A stretch of 64,000 nt of DNA, taken from an uncultured Oscillospiraceae bacterium (GTDB lineage: Bacteria > Bacillota > Clostridia > Oscillospirales > Oscillospiraceae). Position 1 is the stretch's first letter; each line of letters starts with the position of its first letter. Made by a program: the position numbers and the translations under genes. The stretch covers positions 124,001 through 188,000 of the forward strand of contig CAKTQV010000003.1 of assembly GCA_934597255.1 (NCBI GenBank). Direction: 5' to 3'. The notes below the pieces were generated by a model. It had not been told where the DNA came from. It ran no database searches and saw only the letters and a program-made list of their open reading frames with translations. Of the stretch, positions 25,380 through 33,964 are shown in pieces.

Positions 25380-26024
25380 ATGAATTTCACCCAGGCCATT
25401 GAAAGCGTTTTCAACCAGTATACCGGCTTTTCCGGCCGCGCCCGCCGCTCGGAATACTGGTACTTCTTCCTTCTCACCTGGATTGTCGGAATCGCGATCC
25501 ATCTGGTCGTCCGCCTGCTTCACATGAGCGATACCACGCAGAAGGTCCTCACCACCGTCTGGGAGCTTGCCGTCCTGCTGCCGTCCCTTGCCGTATCCGT
25601 CCGACGGCTGCACGACATCGGCAAATCCGGCTGGAACATCCTGTTCGGGCTGATCCCCATCGCCGGACAGATCATTCTCCTCGTGTTCTTCCTGCGCGAC
25701 AGCCAGCCCGGCACGAACGAGTACGGCACGAGCGAAAAATACCCGCACGGCATTCCCTTCGTCCGCACGGCGGGCGGAACGCAGGGCAGCTATTACGCTC
25801 CCTACTCCAACCACACGCCCACCAGCCGCACGGCAAGCTATCAGCCGCCGCAGTATCACGCCCCGCAGCAGACGCCTCCGGGATATACCGGCGCGCCGGA
25901 CGGCTTTGTCAACCGGGAATACGACGCGCCGGAGGACGCCGGCGTCGTCTGCCCCTTCTGCGGGGCCAGAAACGTCGCGCGCAGCAAGTTCTGCACCAGC
26001 TGCGGCGCGTCCCTGAATCCGTGA
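25380..26024 (+). CDS. DUF805 membrane protein with C-terminal zinc ribbon
   Basis: 214 residues. Residues 1-115 form the DUF805 domain: conserved start FNQYTGFSGRARRSEYWYFFL, then RRLHDIGKSGWNILFGLIPIAG, with about three to four membrane segments. A Tyr/Pro/Thr-rich linker (about 135-185) leads to a zinc ribbon CPFCGARN...KFCTSCGASL. DUF805 proteins are small inner-membrane proteins of unknown role. Start ATG preceded by AAGGGAGG. Confidence 0.92.
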   Translation: MNFTQAIESVFNQYTGFSGRARRSEYWYFFLLTWIVGIAIHLVVRLLHMSDTTQKVLTTVWELAVLLPSLAVSVRRLHDIGKSGWNILFGLIPIAGQIILLVFFLRDSQPGTNEYGTSEKYPHGIPFVRTAGGTQGSYYAPYSNHTPTSRTASYQPPQYHAPQQTPPGYTGAPDGFVNREYDAPEDAGVVCPFCGARNVARSKFCTSCGASLNP

Positions 26025-26032
26025 TCCCATCC

Positions 26033-26061
26033 GGGCTGCCGCAATTCCGGCAGCCCTTTTT
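26033..26061 (+). terminator. Terminator after DUF805 gene
   Basis: GGGCTGCCG (26033-26041) pairs with CGGCAGCCC (26048-26056), then TTTTT. It ends just before the ribosome binding site of the next gene. Confidence 0.85.
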
Positions 26062-26075
26062 ATGGAGGAACCATT

Positions 26076-26762
26076 ATGAAACGAAGCGAGATCAACGCAG
26101 CCATCCGCGAGATGGAGCAGGCCGTCCGCGCGCAGGGACTTTATCTGCCGCCCTTCTGCGCGTTCACGCCGGAGCAGTGGCAAACGCTCGGGCACGAGTG
26201 GGACGAGGTGCGCCGCTGCGGTCTCGGCTGGGACATCACGGACTACGGCGGAGGCGATTTCGCCCGTCTCGGTTTTTCGCTGGTCACACTGCGCAACGGC
26301 TGCGCGGACGCGCCGGAGCGCTATGGCAAGAGCTACGCGGAAAAGCTTCTGTATCTCCGGCCCGGCCAGTATGCGCCCATGCACTTCCACTGGCACAAGA
26401 CCGAGGACATCATCCACCGCGGCGGCGGCCGCGTCCTCATCCGCCTTTACCGCGCCGCGCCCGACGAATCGCCGGACCGGACGTCCCCCGTCGCCTTTTC
26501 GGCCGACGGCTGTCTTCGGACGCTTCCGGCCGGCGCCCAATACGCGCTTATGCCCGGCGGCAGCATCACGATCACGCCCGGACTGTATCACGATTTCTCC
26601 CTGGCGGAGGGGGCCGGCCCGGTTCTGCTCGGCGAGGTCAGCCAGGTCAACGACGACCGGACGGACAACCGCTTCTGGCCGCCGATGGGCCGCTTTCCCG
26701 CCGTGGAGGAGGACGAGCCGCCGTACCGGCTGCTGTGCGGCGAATATCCGGCGGCCCGCTGA
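26076..26762 (+). CDS. D-lyxose ketol-isomerase-like cupin protein
   Basis: 228 residues matching the cupin D-lyxose isomerase family (formerly DUF1498). The metal ligands are visible as H103, H105 and E110 in PMHFHWHKTEDI and a later His in GLYHDF, and the conserved tail GEVSQVNDDRTDNRF is present. It would interconvert D-lyxose and D-xylulose (often also D-mannose and D-fructose). It is followed after 21 bases by the AlkZ-like gene. Confidence 0.88.
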   Translation: MKRSEINAAIREMEQAVRAQGLYLPPFCAFTPEQWQTLGHEWDEVRRCGLGWDITDYGGGDFARLGFSLVTLRNGCADAPERYGKSYAEKLLYLRPGQYAPMHFHWHKTEDIIHRGGGRVLIRLYRAAPDESPDRTSPVAFSADGCLRTLPAGAQYALMPGGSITITPGLYHDFSLAEGAGPVLLGEVSQVNDDRTDNRFWPPMGRFPAVEEDEPPYRLLCGEYPAAR

Positions 26763-26783
26763 GCCGCGGCTGGAGAGAGACGC

Positions 26784-27821
26784 ATGGACGCCGATGAGCT
26801 GAAGCTTCGGCAGCTGGCCGGGCAATTCCTGCTCGCCCCGTCCGCCCCCGTCACGGTCGGGCGCGCCCTGTGCGGGCTGCAGGCGCAATTCATGAAAAAT
26901 GCGCTGCACGCGCTGGCCATCCGCTCCGGAGGGCCGGATCCGGCGCTCGTGCGCCGCCTGTTCTGTAAAAGCTGGACGCTGCGCGGGACGGTGCATATAT
27001 TCCCGGCGGACGAGCTGCCGCTGTATCTCGACGAGCGCCTCTTCCGCGACGACGGGTGGGACGCCCCCTCCTTCTGGAACCAGCGCCCCGACTGGCCGCT
27101 GACGCCGGCCCGCCAGCAGGAGCTGAGCGCGCTTATCCGGCGGCTGCTGGCCGCCGGACCGCTCCCCCGCGAGGCATTAAAGCGCCTTTGCCGGGAAAAC
27201 GGCATGACCGCCGCCGAGGAGGCCGGCATGTTCCATCCCTGGGGCGGCGGCGTCCGGGAACTTTGCGAGCGCGGCTTTGTGCACTACCTGGCGCAGGAGG
27301 AAAAGGTGCTCGCCCTCTCCCCCGCCGTCCGTCCGCTGCCGGAGGCGGAGCGGGAGACCATCCTCGCCCGCCGCTATTTCACGCACTACGCCCCCGCGAC
27401 GATACACGACGCGATGTATTTCTTCCATACTGGCGCCGGACGGGTAAAGAGCTGGCTGGCGAAGCTTCCCGTCCGCGAAACGGTCTTCGGCGGCCGGACC
27501 TACTTCTCGCTCGATGGACCCGAGCCCGCAGGCGATCTGCCGGAGTGCCTGTTCCTGGCGGGCTTTGACCCGCTCCTGCTCGGCCATGAAAAGCGCGAGA
27601 GCCTGTTTCTGGAGCCGGACGACCGGCGCGCCGTATTCACGCTTTCGGGGCTCGTGCGCCCGGTCCTGCTGCTGCACGGCCGCACGGCCGGCGTATGGAA
27701 GCAGAGCGGAAAGCAGCTTCGCGTAACGCCGTTCCGCCCGCTCGGAGACGCGGAGCGCGCGGCGGTCCGCCGGGCGGCCGACGCGCTCTGGCCGCAGCTG
27801 CGCACGCTGACCATCGAATAA
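26784..27821 (+). CDS. Winged-helix AlkZ/YcaQ-like DNA glycosylase family protein
   Basis: 345 residues, HTH_42/AlkZ family. The N-terminal GLQAQ at 31-35 contains the Q-x-Q motif (Q33, Q35) used as the catalytic element of AlkZ-type glycosylases. Also present are the WTLRGTVHIF segment near residue 66 and a C-terminal HGRTAGVWK region near 300. Members unhook interstrand crosslinks or bulky alkyl adducts; some protect against a self-made genotoxin, but no such biosynthetic genes are visible here. It is co-oriented with the lyxose isomerase-like gene and has a terminator after it. Confidence 0.82.
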   Translation: MDADELKLRQLAGQFLLAPSAPVTVGRALCGLQAQFMKNALHALAIRSGGPDPALVRRLFCKSWTLRGTVHIFPADELPLYLDERLFRDDGWDAPSFWNQRPDWPLTPARQQELSALIRRLLAAGPLPREALKRLCRENGMTAAEEAGMFHPWGGGVRELCERGFVHYLAQEEKVLALSPAVRPLPEAERETILARRYFTHYAPATIHDAMYFFHTGAGRVKSWLAKLPVRETVFGGRTYFSLDGPEPAGDLPECLFLAGFDPLLLGHEKRESLFLEPDDRRAVFTLSGLVRPVLLLHGRTAGVWKQSGKQLRVTPFRPLGDAERAAVRRAADALWPQLRTLTIE

Positions 27822-27840
27822 GCCGCCGCCGATCATCAAA

Positions 27841-27868
27841 GCCGTCCGGGAAGACCCGGACGGCTTTT
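27841..27868 (+). terminator. Terminator after AlkZ-like gene
   Basis: GCCGTCCGGG (27841-27850) pairs with CCCGGACGGC (27855-27864), then TTTT. Confidence 0.85.
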
Positions 27869-27976
27869 GCATTCTTAATCAAATTCTAATCCCCCGCTAA
27901 TGCGGCCGCAAGGGTGACTGTGCTATGCTTGCAGACGACAAAGGACGAACCGTGTCCGAACAGGGGGGCTGGAGCC

Positions 27977-29260
27977 ATGCAGACCGTTGAGACGATCAAC
28001 CGCATCGTCATGCTGCTTTTTTTCATCTGCTATTCGTATCAGTTTTTTTACGTCGCCGTTTCGCTGCTGCGGCGGCCGAAGGCCGCGCCGGAGACGGAAC
28101 CGAAGCACCGGCTGGCCGTGCTGATTGCCGCGCGCAACGAGCAGGCCGTGCTCGGCGCACTGCTCGACAGCATCGCCGCGCAGACCTACCCGGCGGAACT
28201 TCTGGACGTGTTCGTATGCGCCGACAACTGCACGGACGAAACGGCGGCCGTGGCGCGCGCACACGGCGCGCTGGTATACGAGCGCCGCAACCTCGCCCGC
28301 ACGGGCAAGGGCTACGCGCTGGATTATCTTCTGAAAAACATACAGGGACGCGACCGTGCGGCCTATGACGCCTACGTCGTTCTGGACGCGGACAACGTGC
28401 TCGATCCCGACTTCATCCGCCAGATCGACCGCCGCCATGCCGACGGCTACGAGATCGTGACCTGCTGCCGCAATTCGAAAAACTACGGCGACAACTGGAT
28501 ATCCGCGGGCTACGCGCTGTGGTTTCTGCGCGAATCGCGCTATCTCAACGAGGCGCGGATGACGCTCGGGACAAGCTGCGCCGTTTCGGGCACCGGCTTT
28601 CTGTTCTCCGACGCCGTTCTTCGCCGCTGCGGCGGCTGGAAGTACTTCCTGCTGACGGAGGACATCGAGTTCACGGTCGACAACGTGATACGCGGCGAAA
28701 AGGTCGGTTATGCGGAAAAGGCCGTTTTGTACGACGAGCAGCCCACGAGCTTCCACCAGTCCTGGCGGCAGCGGCTGCGCTGGTCGAAGGGCTATCTGCA
28801 GGTGTTCCGCCGCTACGGCGGCGCGCTGCTGCGCGGCATATTCCGCGCCAGCTTCTCCTGCTACGACATGGCCATGAATATCCTGCCGGCCGCCGTTCTG
28901 ACCGGCGTGAGCGCGGCGGTCAATCTCGGCGCGGCGGTGTGGGGCTTCGCCGGCGGCGGCTCGCTGGCCCAGCTCGGGCTCTCCGTTCTGCGGGTCCTGA
29001 TCGGGCTGTACGCGACCGTGTTCGTGCTCGGCGCGATCACCACCGTGACCGAATGGAAGCAGATCGCCTGCCCCGCCGGGAAGAAGATACTCTACGCCTT
29101 CACCTTCCCCCTGTTCATGTTCACCTACATCCCCATCTGCGCCGCGTCGTTTTTCGCGCGCGCCGAATGGAAGCCCATCCGCCATGAGCGCTGTCTGACG
29201 CTGCGGCAGATATGCGCCGGCAGCGCCGCCCGGCCCCTTGACGACAGCCGCAGCGCCTGA
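27977..29260 (+). CDS. Membrane glycosyltransferase family 2
   Basis: 427 residues. One N-terminal transmembrane segment (about 8-30), a GT-A domain with the nucleotide-binding start VLIAARNEQ at 49-57, D83 in CADNCTDE, the metal-binding DAD at 137-139, the base-region TED at 227-229 and QRLRW at 265-269, then three or four C-terminal transmembrane segments. The Q-x-x-RW motif is typical of processive synthases (cellulose/hyaluronan type) and related GT2. The product is unknown. The ATG at 27977 follows a GGGGGGCTGGAG site. It is not linked to the capsule locus and is ended by a terminator. Confidence 0.92.
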   Translation: MQTVETINRIVMLLFFICYSYQFFYVAVSLLRRPKAAPETEPKHRLAVLIAARNEQAVLGALLDSIAAQTYPAELLDVFVCADNCTDETAAVARAHGALVYERRNLARTGKGYALDYLLKNIQGRDRAAYDAYVVLDADNVLDPDFIRQIDRRHADGYEIVTCCRNSKNYGDNWISAGYALWFLRESRYLNEARMTLGTSCAVSGTGFLFSDAVLRRCGGWKYFLLTEDIEFTVDNVIRGEKVGYAEKAVLYDEQPTSFHQSWRQRLRWSKGYLQVFRRYGGALLRGIFRASFSCYDMAMNILPAAVLTGVSAAVNLGAAVWGFAGGGSLAQLGLSVLRVLIGLYATVFVLGAITTVTEWKQIACPAGKKILYAFTFPLFMFTYIPICAASFFARAEWKPIRHERCLTLRQICAGSAARPLDDSRSA

Positions 29261-29345
29261 CGTCTTCAAACCGCACCGGACGTGCCTGCCGCGCCCGGGC
29301 CGATCGGCTCGCGCCGGTCGAAGCCGCTTTTGCACAAAAGAAAGA

Positions 29346-29380
29346 CTCCGGGGCGTGCGCCCCGGAGCCTTTGCTTTTTT
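29346..29380 (+). terminator. Terminator after GT2 gene
   Basis: CTCCGGGGC (29346-29354) pairs with GCCCCGGAG (29359-29367), then a T-rich tail. The 29261-29345 stretch before it shows nothing else. Confidence 0.85.
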
Positions 29381-29637
29381 TACTTGAACCAGATATTTGT
29401 GCAAAACAGGATGAACAGAAGATAAACGACGCCGAACGCCGCCGCGACCAGAAAGGCCGCCGCCAGCACGCCCAGCAGCATACCGCGCCGGGCCCGGCGA
29501 TCCAGCGGCTCCTCGCTCCCGCCGCTGCGCGGCAGGCGCTTATCCTCCGGGATATACCAGGGCATCCCGTCCACGTTCATCGGCGCGACGGTATGCCCGT
29601 CGTCCCCGTCAAAGGACTTCCGTTTCCTTCGGGCCAT
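29380..29637 (-). CDS. Small single-TM protein at the end of the ABC operon
   Basis: 85 residues: basic N-terminus (MARRKRK), a soluble stretch with MPWYIPEDKRLPR, and one hydrophobic segment near 52-79. The ATG at 29637 lies inside the oppF-like gene (29-base overlap) and has GGAGAAGG in front, so it is coupled to the ABC transporter operon. Its place suggests a small accessory to the importer; no family is recognised. Confidence 0.65.
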   Translation of the reverse strand: MARRKRKSFDGDDGHTVAPMNVDGMPWYIPEDKRLPRSGGSEEPLDRRARRGMLLGVLAAAFLVAAAFGVVYLLFILFCTNIWFK

Positions 29638-30667
29638 CGTCCTTCTCCGTTTCGCGGATGCGGGCCATCTCCGCTTCCGCCTCCGCCTGACGCTGCGCGT
29701 CGTTGTACAGATGGCAGGCGCAGAAGTGCTCCGGCTCGATCTCCGCATAGGCGGGCGCCGCGTAGCGGCACACGTCCATGCACCGGCTGCAGCGCGTATG
29801 GAACTTGCAGCCGCGCGGCGGGTTGGCCGGGCTGGGGATGCTCCCCTGCAGGACGATGCGGTTCATCTTTACATCCGGGTCGGGGATGGGGATGGCGGAA
29901 AACAGCGCCTCGGTGTAGGGATGGAGCGGATGATCGAATATCTTATCCGTCGGCGCGTATTCGACCATCGTGCCGAGATACATGACGCCGACCGTGTCGG
30001 AGATATGCTCAACGACGGACAGGTCATGGCTGATGAACAGATAGGTCAGGCCGAAATCGCGCTGAAGCTGCTTGAGCAGATTGATGATCTGCGCCTGGAT
30101 CGACACGTCCAGCGCGCTGACCGGCTCGTCGCAGACGATGAAATCGGGGTTGAGCGCCAGAGCGCGCGCGATGCAGATGCGCTGGCGCTGGCCGCCGGAG
30201 AACTCATGCGGGTAGCGGTCCTTGTGATATTCCTGCAGGCCGCACGCGCGCATGATCCGGGAGATGTAGTCGTCAAACTCATCGTCGTCCACGATGTGAT
30301 GCTCGCGCACGCCCTCGCCGATGATCTCGCCCACGGGAAGGCGCGGCGAAAGGCTGGAATACGGATCCTGAAAGATGATCTGCATCCGCGGACGCATACG
30401 GCGAAGCTCCTCGTGCGAAAGCGCCGATATGTCCTGCCCGTCGAACAGGATCTCGCCGGAGGTCTTTTCGATCAGGCGCAGGATTGTCCGTCCGGCCGTG
30501 GATTTGCCGCAGCCGGATTCGCCCACGAGTCCCATCGTCTGGCCGCGCTTGATGGAAAAGCTGATGCCGTCCACGGCGCGGACGTTGCCGATGGTGCGCT
30601 TGAAGAAGCTGGATTTGATGGGGAACCATTTGACCAGGTTTTTTACTTCGATCAGATTTTCACTCAT
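29609..30667 (-). CDS. Oligopeptide-type ABC transporter ATP-binding protein (OppF/DppF)
   Basis: 352 residues. Walker A GESGCGKST at 49-57, signature FSGGQRQR near 165, Walker B-type FIVCDEPVSALD near 188, H-loop SHD near 222, and the C-terminal oligopeptide/dipeptide extension with its Cys-rich motif (GCKFHTRCSRCMDVC). It hydrolyses ATP for peptide import with OppD. The ATG at 30667 begins one base after the oppD-like stop codon and has GGAGGAAC upstream. Confidence 0.95.
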   Translation of the reverse strand: MSENLIEVKNLVKWFPIKSSFFKRTIGNVRAVDGISFSIKRGQTMGLVGESGCGKSTAGRTILRLIEKTSGEILFDGQDISALSHEELRRMRPRMQIIFQDPYSSLSPRLPVGEIIGEGVREHHIVDDDEFDDYISRIMRACGLQEYHKDRYPHEFSGGQRQRICIARALALNPDFIVCDEPVSALDVSIQAQIINLLKQLQRDFGLTYLFISHDLSVVEHISDTVGVMYLGTMVEYAPTDKIFDHPLHPYTEALFSAIPIPDPDVKMNRIVLQGSIPSPANPPRGCKFHTRCSRCMDVCRYAAPAYAEIEPEHFCACHLYNDAQRQAEAEAEMARIRETEKDDGPKETEVL

Positions 30668-30668
30668 C

Positions 30669-31853
30669 TCACAGTTCCTCCACATTCACGGAGCTGGGCC
30701 AGCCCACGATCGGGCCGTCCTTCTCATGGCGCCAGCAGGCGACGACATGCGTGTCGCTGACCTGGATCCAGGGCGGATAATGCCCCTCGCGGCACTTTTC
30801 CACGCACTGCTCGCAGCGGTCGCGGAAATAGCAGTAGTCGGGCATGTTGACCGGGTTCGGCACGGAGCCGGGGATGTTGTAAAGCGCGTCGACCTTTTTG
30901 CCGACCACGGGCTTGGACTTCATCAGTCCGATGGTGTAGGGGTGGCAGGGATGGTGGAACACCTCTTCCGTTGTCCCCTTCTCCACCACGCGCCCGGCAT
31001 ACATGACGACCACATAGTCCGCCATGTGCGCGATGACGCCGAGGTCATGCGTGATGAGCATGATGGAGGAGCTGATCTTATCCTTGAGCTCCTTGAGCAG
31101 ATCGAGTATCTGCGCCTGAATGGTCACGTCCAGCGCCGTCGTCGGCTCGTCGGCAATGATGAGCTGCGGGCTGCACGCGAGTGCCATGGCGATCATAACG
31201 CGCTGGCGCATACCGCCGGACAGCTCGTGCGGGTACATGCCGTACACGCCCTCGGCGTTGGCAATGCCGACCGTGCGGATCATTTCGATGCTGCGCGCCT
31301 TGACCTCCTCGCGGGTCATTTCAGGGTTGTGCAGGGCGATGACCTCGTCGACCTGCGCGCCGCATTTGAACACGGGGTTGAGGCTCGTCATCGGCTCCTG
31401 GAAGATCATCGAGACCTTGTTGCCGCGTATCTTCGTCATTTCGCTGGTGGGGGTATTGACGATGTTATAGGCCTTGCCGTCGCCCATGTTCAGGCGGATC
31501 TCGCCGCCGACCGTCTGGCCCTGCGGCCGCTGCAGAAGCTGCATGAGCGACAGGCTCGTCACCGACTTGCCGCAGCCGGACTCGCCCACGACGCCCACGA
31601 CCGAGCAGCGCGGGACCTCAAAGCTCACGCCGTCCACGGCCTTGACCGTGCCGATATCCGTGAAGAAATAGGTCGCGACGTTGTCAAATTCCACAACGTT
31701 GTTGTCGTCGTGCATGACGGTGACATACTTCGCCGGATCGGTGTTGGCGCGGGCGCGCTCCTTTTCGAGCCGGCGGGTCAGCTTGCGATTGAAGCGGCTG
31801 ATCTCATGGCTTTCGCGGCCGGAAATATAGGATGTGTTTTTACGTTTTGCCAT
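30669..31853 (-). CDS. Oligopeptide-type ABC transporter ATP-binding protein (OppD/DppD)
   Basis: 394 residues, about 50 longer than usual OppD because of a basic N-terminal extension (residues 1-45, many Lys/Arg). ATPase core: Walker A GESGCGKS at 90-97, signature LSGGMRQR, Walker B-type LIIADEPTTALD, H-loop THD. The C-terminal oligopeptide extension has FRDRCEQCVEKC. It pairs with OppF as the importer's motor. It lies 13 bases after the oppC-like gene in the same operon. Confidence 0.95.
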   Translation of the reverse strand: MAKRKNTSYISGRESHEISRFNRKLTRRLEKERARANTDPAKYVTVMHDDNNVVEFDNVATYFFTDIGTVKAVDGVSFEVPRCSVVGVVGESGCGKSVTSLSLMQLLQRPQGQTVGGEIRLNMGDGKAYNIVNTPTSEMTKIRGNKVSMIFQEPMTSLNPVFKCGAQVDEVIALHNPEMTREEVKARSIEMIRTVGIANAEGVYGMYPHELSGGMRQRVMIAMALACSPQLIIADEPTTALDVTIQAQILDLLKELKDKISSSIMLITHDLGVIAHMADYVVVMYAGRVVEKGTTEEVFHHPCHPYTIGLMKSKPVVGKKVDALYNIPGSVPNPVNMPDYCYFRDRCEQCVEKCREGHYPPWIQVSDTHVVACWRHEKDGPIVGWPSSVNVEEL

Positions 31854-31866
31854 TTCTCTGCCTCCC

Positions 31867-33948
31867 TTACTGCTTCATCTTCGGGTCGAACGCGTCGCGC
31901 AGGCCGTCGCCCACGAAGTTGAACGCAATGACCGTCAGACAGATCAGCAGGCCCACCGGGATCCAGATATAGGCGTAGCGGACCAGATTTTCGTTGGAGG
32001 ACGTGATGGCGTTTATCATCGTGCCCCAGGTAGCCAGCGGACGCTTGACGCCCAGGCCGAGGAAGCTGAGCGTGGACTCCGTGATGATGACGGAGCCGAG
32101 GCCCATGGTGGCCGAGACGATGAGCTGCGGCATGACGTTCGGGACAAGATGACGGAAGATGCGCCGCTTGGCGCGGATGCCGGTGGCCTCCGCCGCGACC
32201 ATGAACTCCTGCTCGCGCAGCGACAGGATCTGGCCGCGCACAAGGCGCGCCACGCCTGCCCAGCCGAGCACGCCCAGTATCGCCATCATCCAGATCAGGC
32301 GCTGGTAGGAGCCAAGGCGCGCCGCGTCGAAATACGCGCCCATGATGATAAGGATGGGATACGTCGGGATGCAGTAGAAAATATCGACCAGACGCATGAT
32401 GACCGTATCGACCCAGCCGCCGAAGAAGCCGGCTATGCCGCCGAGAATGACGCCCAGCACGGATTCAAGGATCACGACCACGAAGCCGACCATCAGCGAC
32501 ACGCGGCCGCCGTACATCATGCGGGCCAGGATATCCATGCCGTCGGCGTCCGTGCCGAAGGGGTGCTCGCGGCTCGGCGCGGCGTAGATATCAATGAGGT
32601 TGGTTATCATCTCGCACTTGAGAACGTACTGGCCGTTCTTGTTCTCCACGGTCAGCTCCGTCTCGCGGTAGCTCGGGTTGCCGTCCTCATCCAGGACATA
32701 CACGCCCTCGGAATCCATCTCCGGCAGATCGAACACAAAGCTGCCCGTCAGGCGTCCCTCGTCCTCCATCTCCGCGATGAGCGAATCCGTCTCCTGCTTG
32801 AACGCGAGCGAAAGCGTATCCTCGCCGCTGTAGCGGCGCACGACGAAGTCCGAGATCATGGCGACCTCGCTTCCGTCCGCCGCGTAGATCATCCAGCTCT
32901 CGCCGTCGCGGCGAAGCTCATAATCCTGCCCGTCCTCGGTAAAGCGGCCGCCGCCGTAAAGCGCCTCGAGCGCCTCGGCCTTGAACGTGTCGGAAAAGCT
33001 CTTCCCCGACTCGTAGGCGTCGAACACGAAGATCGACGAGATCATGGCCGGGCTCTGCTCGCCGGGCAGCGTGACCGTATAGCCCTCGGCGCCGGAGAGG
33101 ATGGAATACGCCGTGCCGTCAAAGGTGAACATGGTCTCGCCGGCGTCCCTGGCGGCAAAGAAGGCCGCGGAAAAGTCCGCGCCGAGATCGGCGCCGGTGT
33201 AGCTGAGCGTATCGCTCCCGGTGCGGTTGAGATAGCTGGTGGTCTTGTTCGGGCCGGCCGTCAGCGTATACTGCGCGCCGTCGAAGGAGAAGCTGTCCTG
33301 CCCGGCCTTTTTGGCCGCGGCCGCCGCCTCCTCCAGCCCCTCGGGCGCGTCGGAAACGTTTTTCAGCTTCCCGCTGAAGTTGTCGAACTCGCCGATGCGG
33401 GCCTCGGCGGCATAGGTCGCCACCGTTTCGGCCTCGCCCGCGCAAAGCTCATACACGCCCTCGCCGAGACGGTTGACCGTATAGGCGGAGCCGTCGTCGC
33501 CGGAGACGGCCATGGACTCCAGCCCCTGCGCGTTCATCGTGTTGATGAACGACGTCATTTTGTTTTTCACGGAATAATGGATGTCGAGCGTGGGATCGAG
33601 CACATAGCTCGTGTATTCCGTGCGGCGGGCCGCCGAGGCGTAGTTGATGTTGAGATAATCGTATTTGTAGAAGATCTCCGTCTGCCCGTAGGGATAAAAC
33701 AGCGGGCACAGGAAGGAGAATACGAACATCAGGATCAGTATCCCGAGGCCCACCATCGCCAGCTTGTTACGGAAAAAGCGCTTGGCGACCAGACGGCCCG
33801 GGGACAGCACCTTGACGCGCTGCGTATCGTCGAGCTTCAGCGGCTCGTCGGCGTCGTTCTGCTCCGCGCGGCGCGCGGCCTCCTCCGCCTCGCGGCGCTT
33901 GATCTCCTCGTTGAGATAGTTGGTTCTCTTTTCCGTGTTTTTTGCCAT
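31867..33948 (-). CDS. OppC-type ABC permease with large extracytoplasmic insertion
   Basis: 693 residues, more than twice the normal length (about 300). A charged cytoplasmic N-terminus (1-60) and TM1 (about 64-86) are followed by an extracytoplasmic block of about 370 residues (90-460). Then the usual core resumes at HPFGTDADGMDILAR (462-476), with five more membrane segments and the permease EAA loop (EATGIRAKRRIFRHLVPN). The insertion holds at least four related segments beginning with a DG-x-x-Y motif (152, 223, 277, 339), suggesting a repeated beta-rich domain that may contact the substrate-binding protein. The start has a good ribosome site; it forms an operon with OppB, D and F types. 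Confidence 0.93.
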   Translation of the reverse strand: MAKNTEKRTNYLNEEIKRREAEEAARRAEQNDADEPLKLDDTQRVKVLSPGRLVAKRFFRNKLAMVGLGILILMFVFSFLCPLFYPYGQTEIFYKYDYLNINYASAARRTEYTSYVLDPTLDIHYSVKNKMTSFINTMNAQGLESMAVSGDDGSAYTVNRLGEGVYELCAGEAETVATYAAEARIGEFDNFSGKLKNVSDAPEGLEEAAAAAKKAGQDSFSFDGAQYTLTAGPNKTTSYLNRTGSDTLSYTGADLGADFSAAFFAARDAGETMFTFDGTAYSILSGAEGYTVTLPGEQSPAMISSIFVFDAYESGKSFSDTFKAEALEALYGGGRFTEDGQDYELRRDGESWMIYAADGSEVAMISDFVVRRYSGEDTLSLAFKQETDSLIAEMEDEGRLTGSFVFDLPEMDSEGVYVLDEDGNPSYRETELTVENKNGQYVLKCEMITNLIDIYAAPSREHPFGTDADGMDILARMMYGGRVSLMVGFVVVILESVLGVILGGIAGFFGGWVDTVIMRLVDIFYCIPTYPILIIMGAYFDAARLGSYQRLIWMMAILGVLGWAGVARLVRGQILSLREQEFMVAAEATGIRAKRRIFRHLVPNVMPQLIVSATMGLGSVIITESTLSFLGLGVKRPLATWGTMINAITSSNENLVRYAYIWIPVGLLICLTVIAFNFVGDGLRDAFDPKMKQ

Positions 33949-33964
33949 GCTTCAGCGCCCCCCT

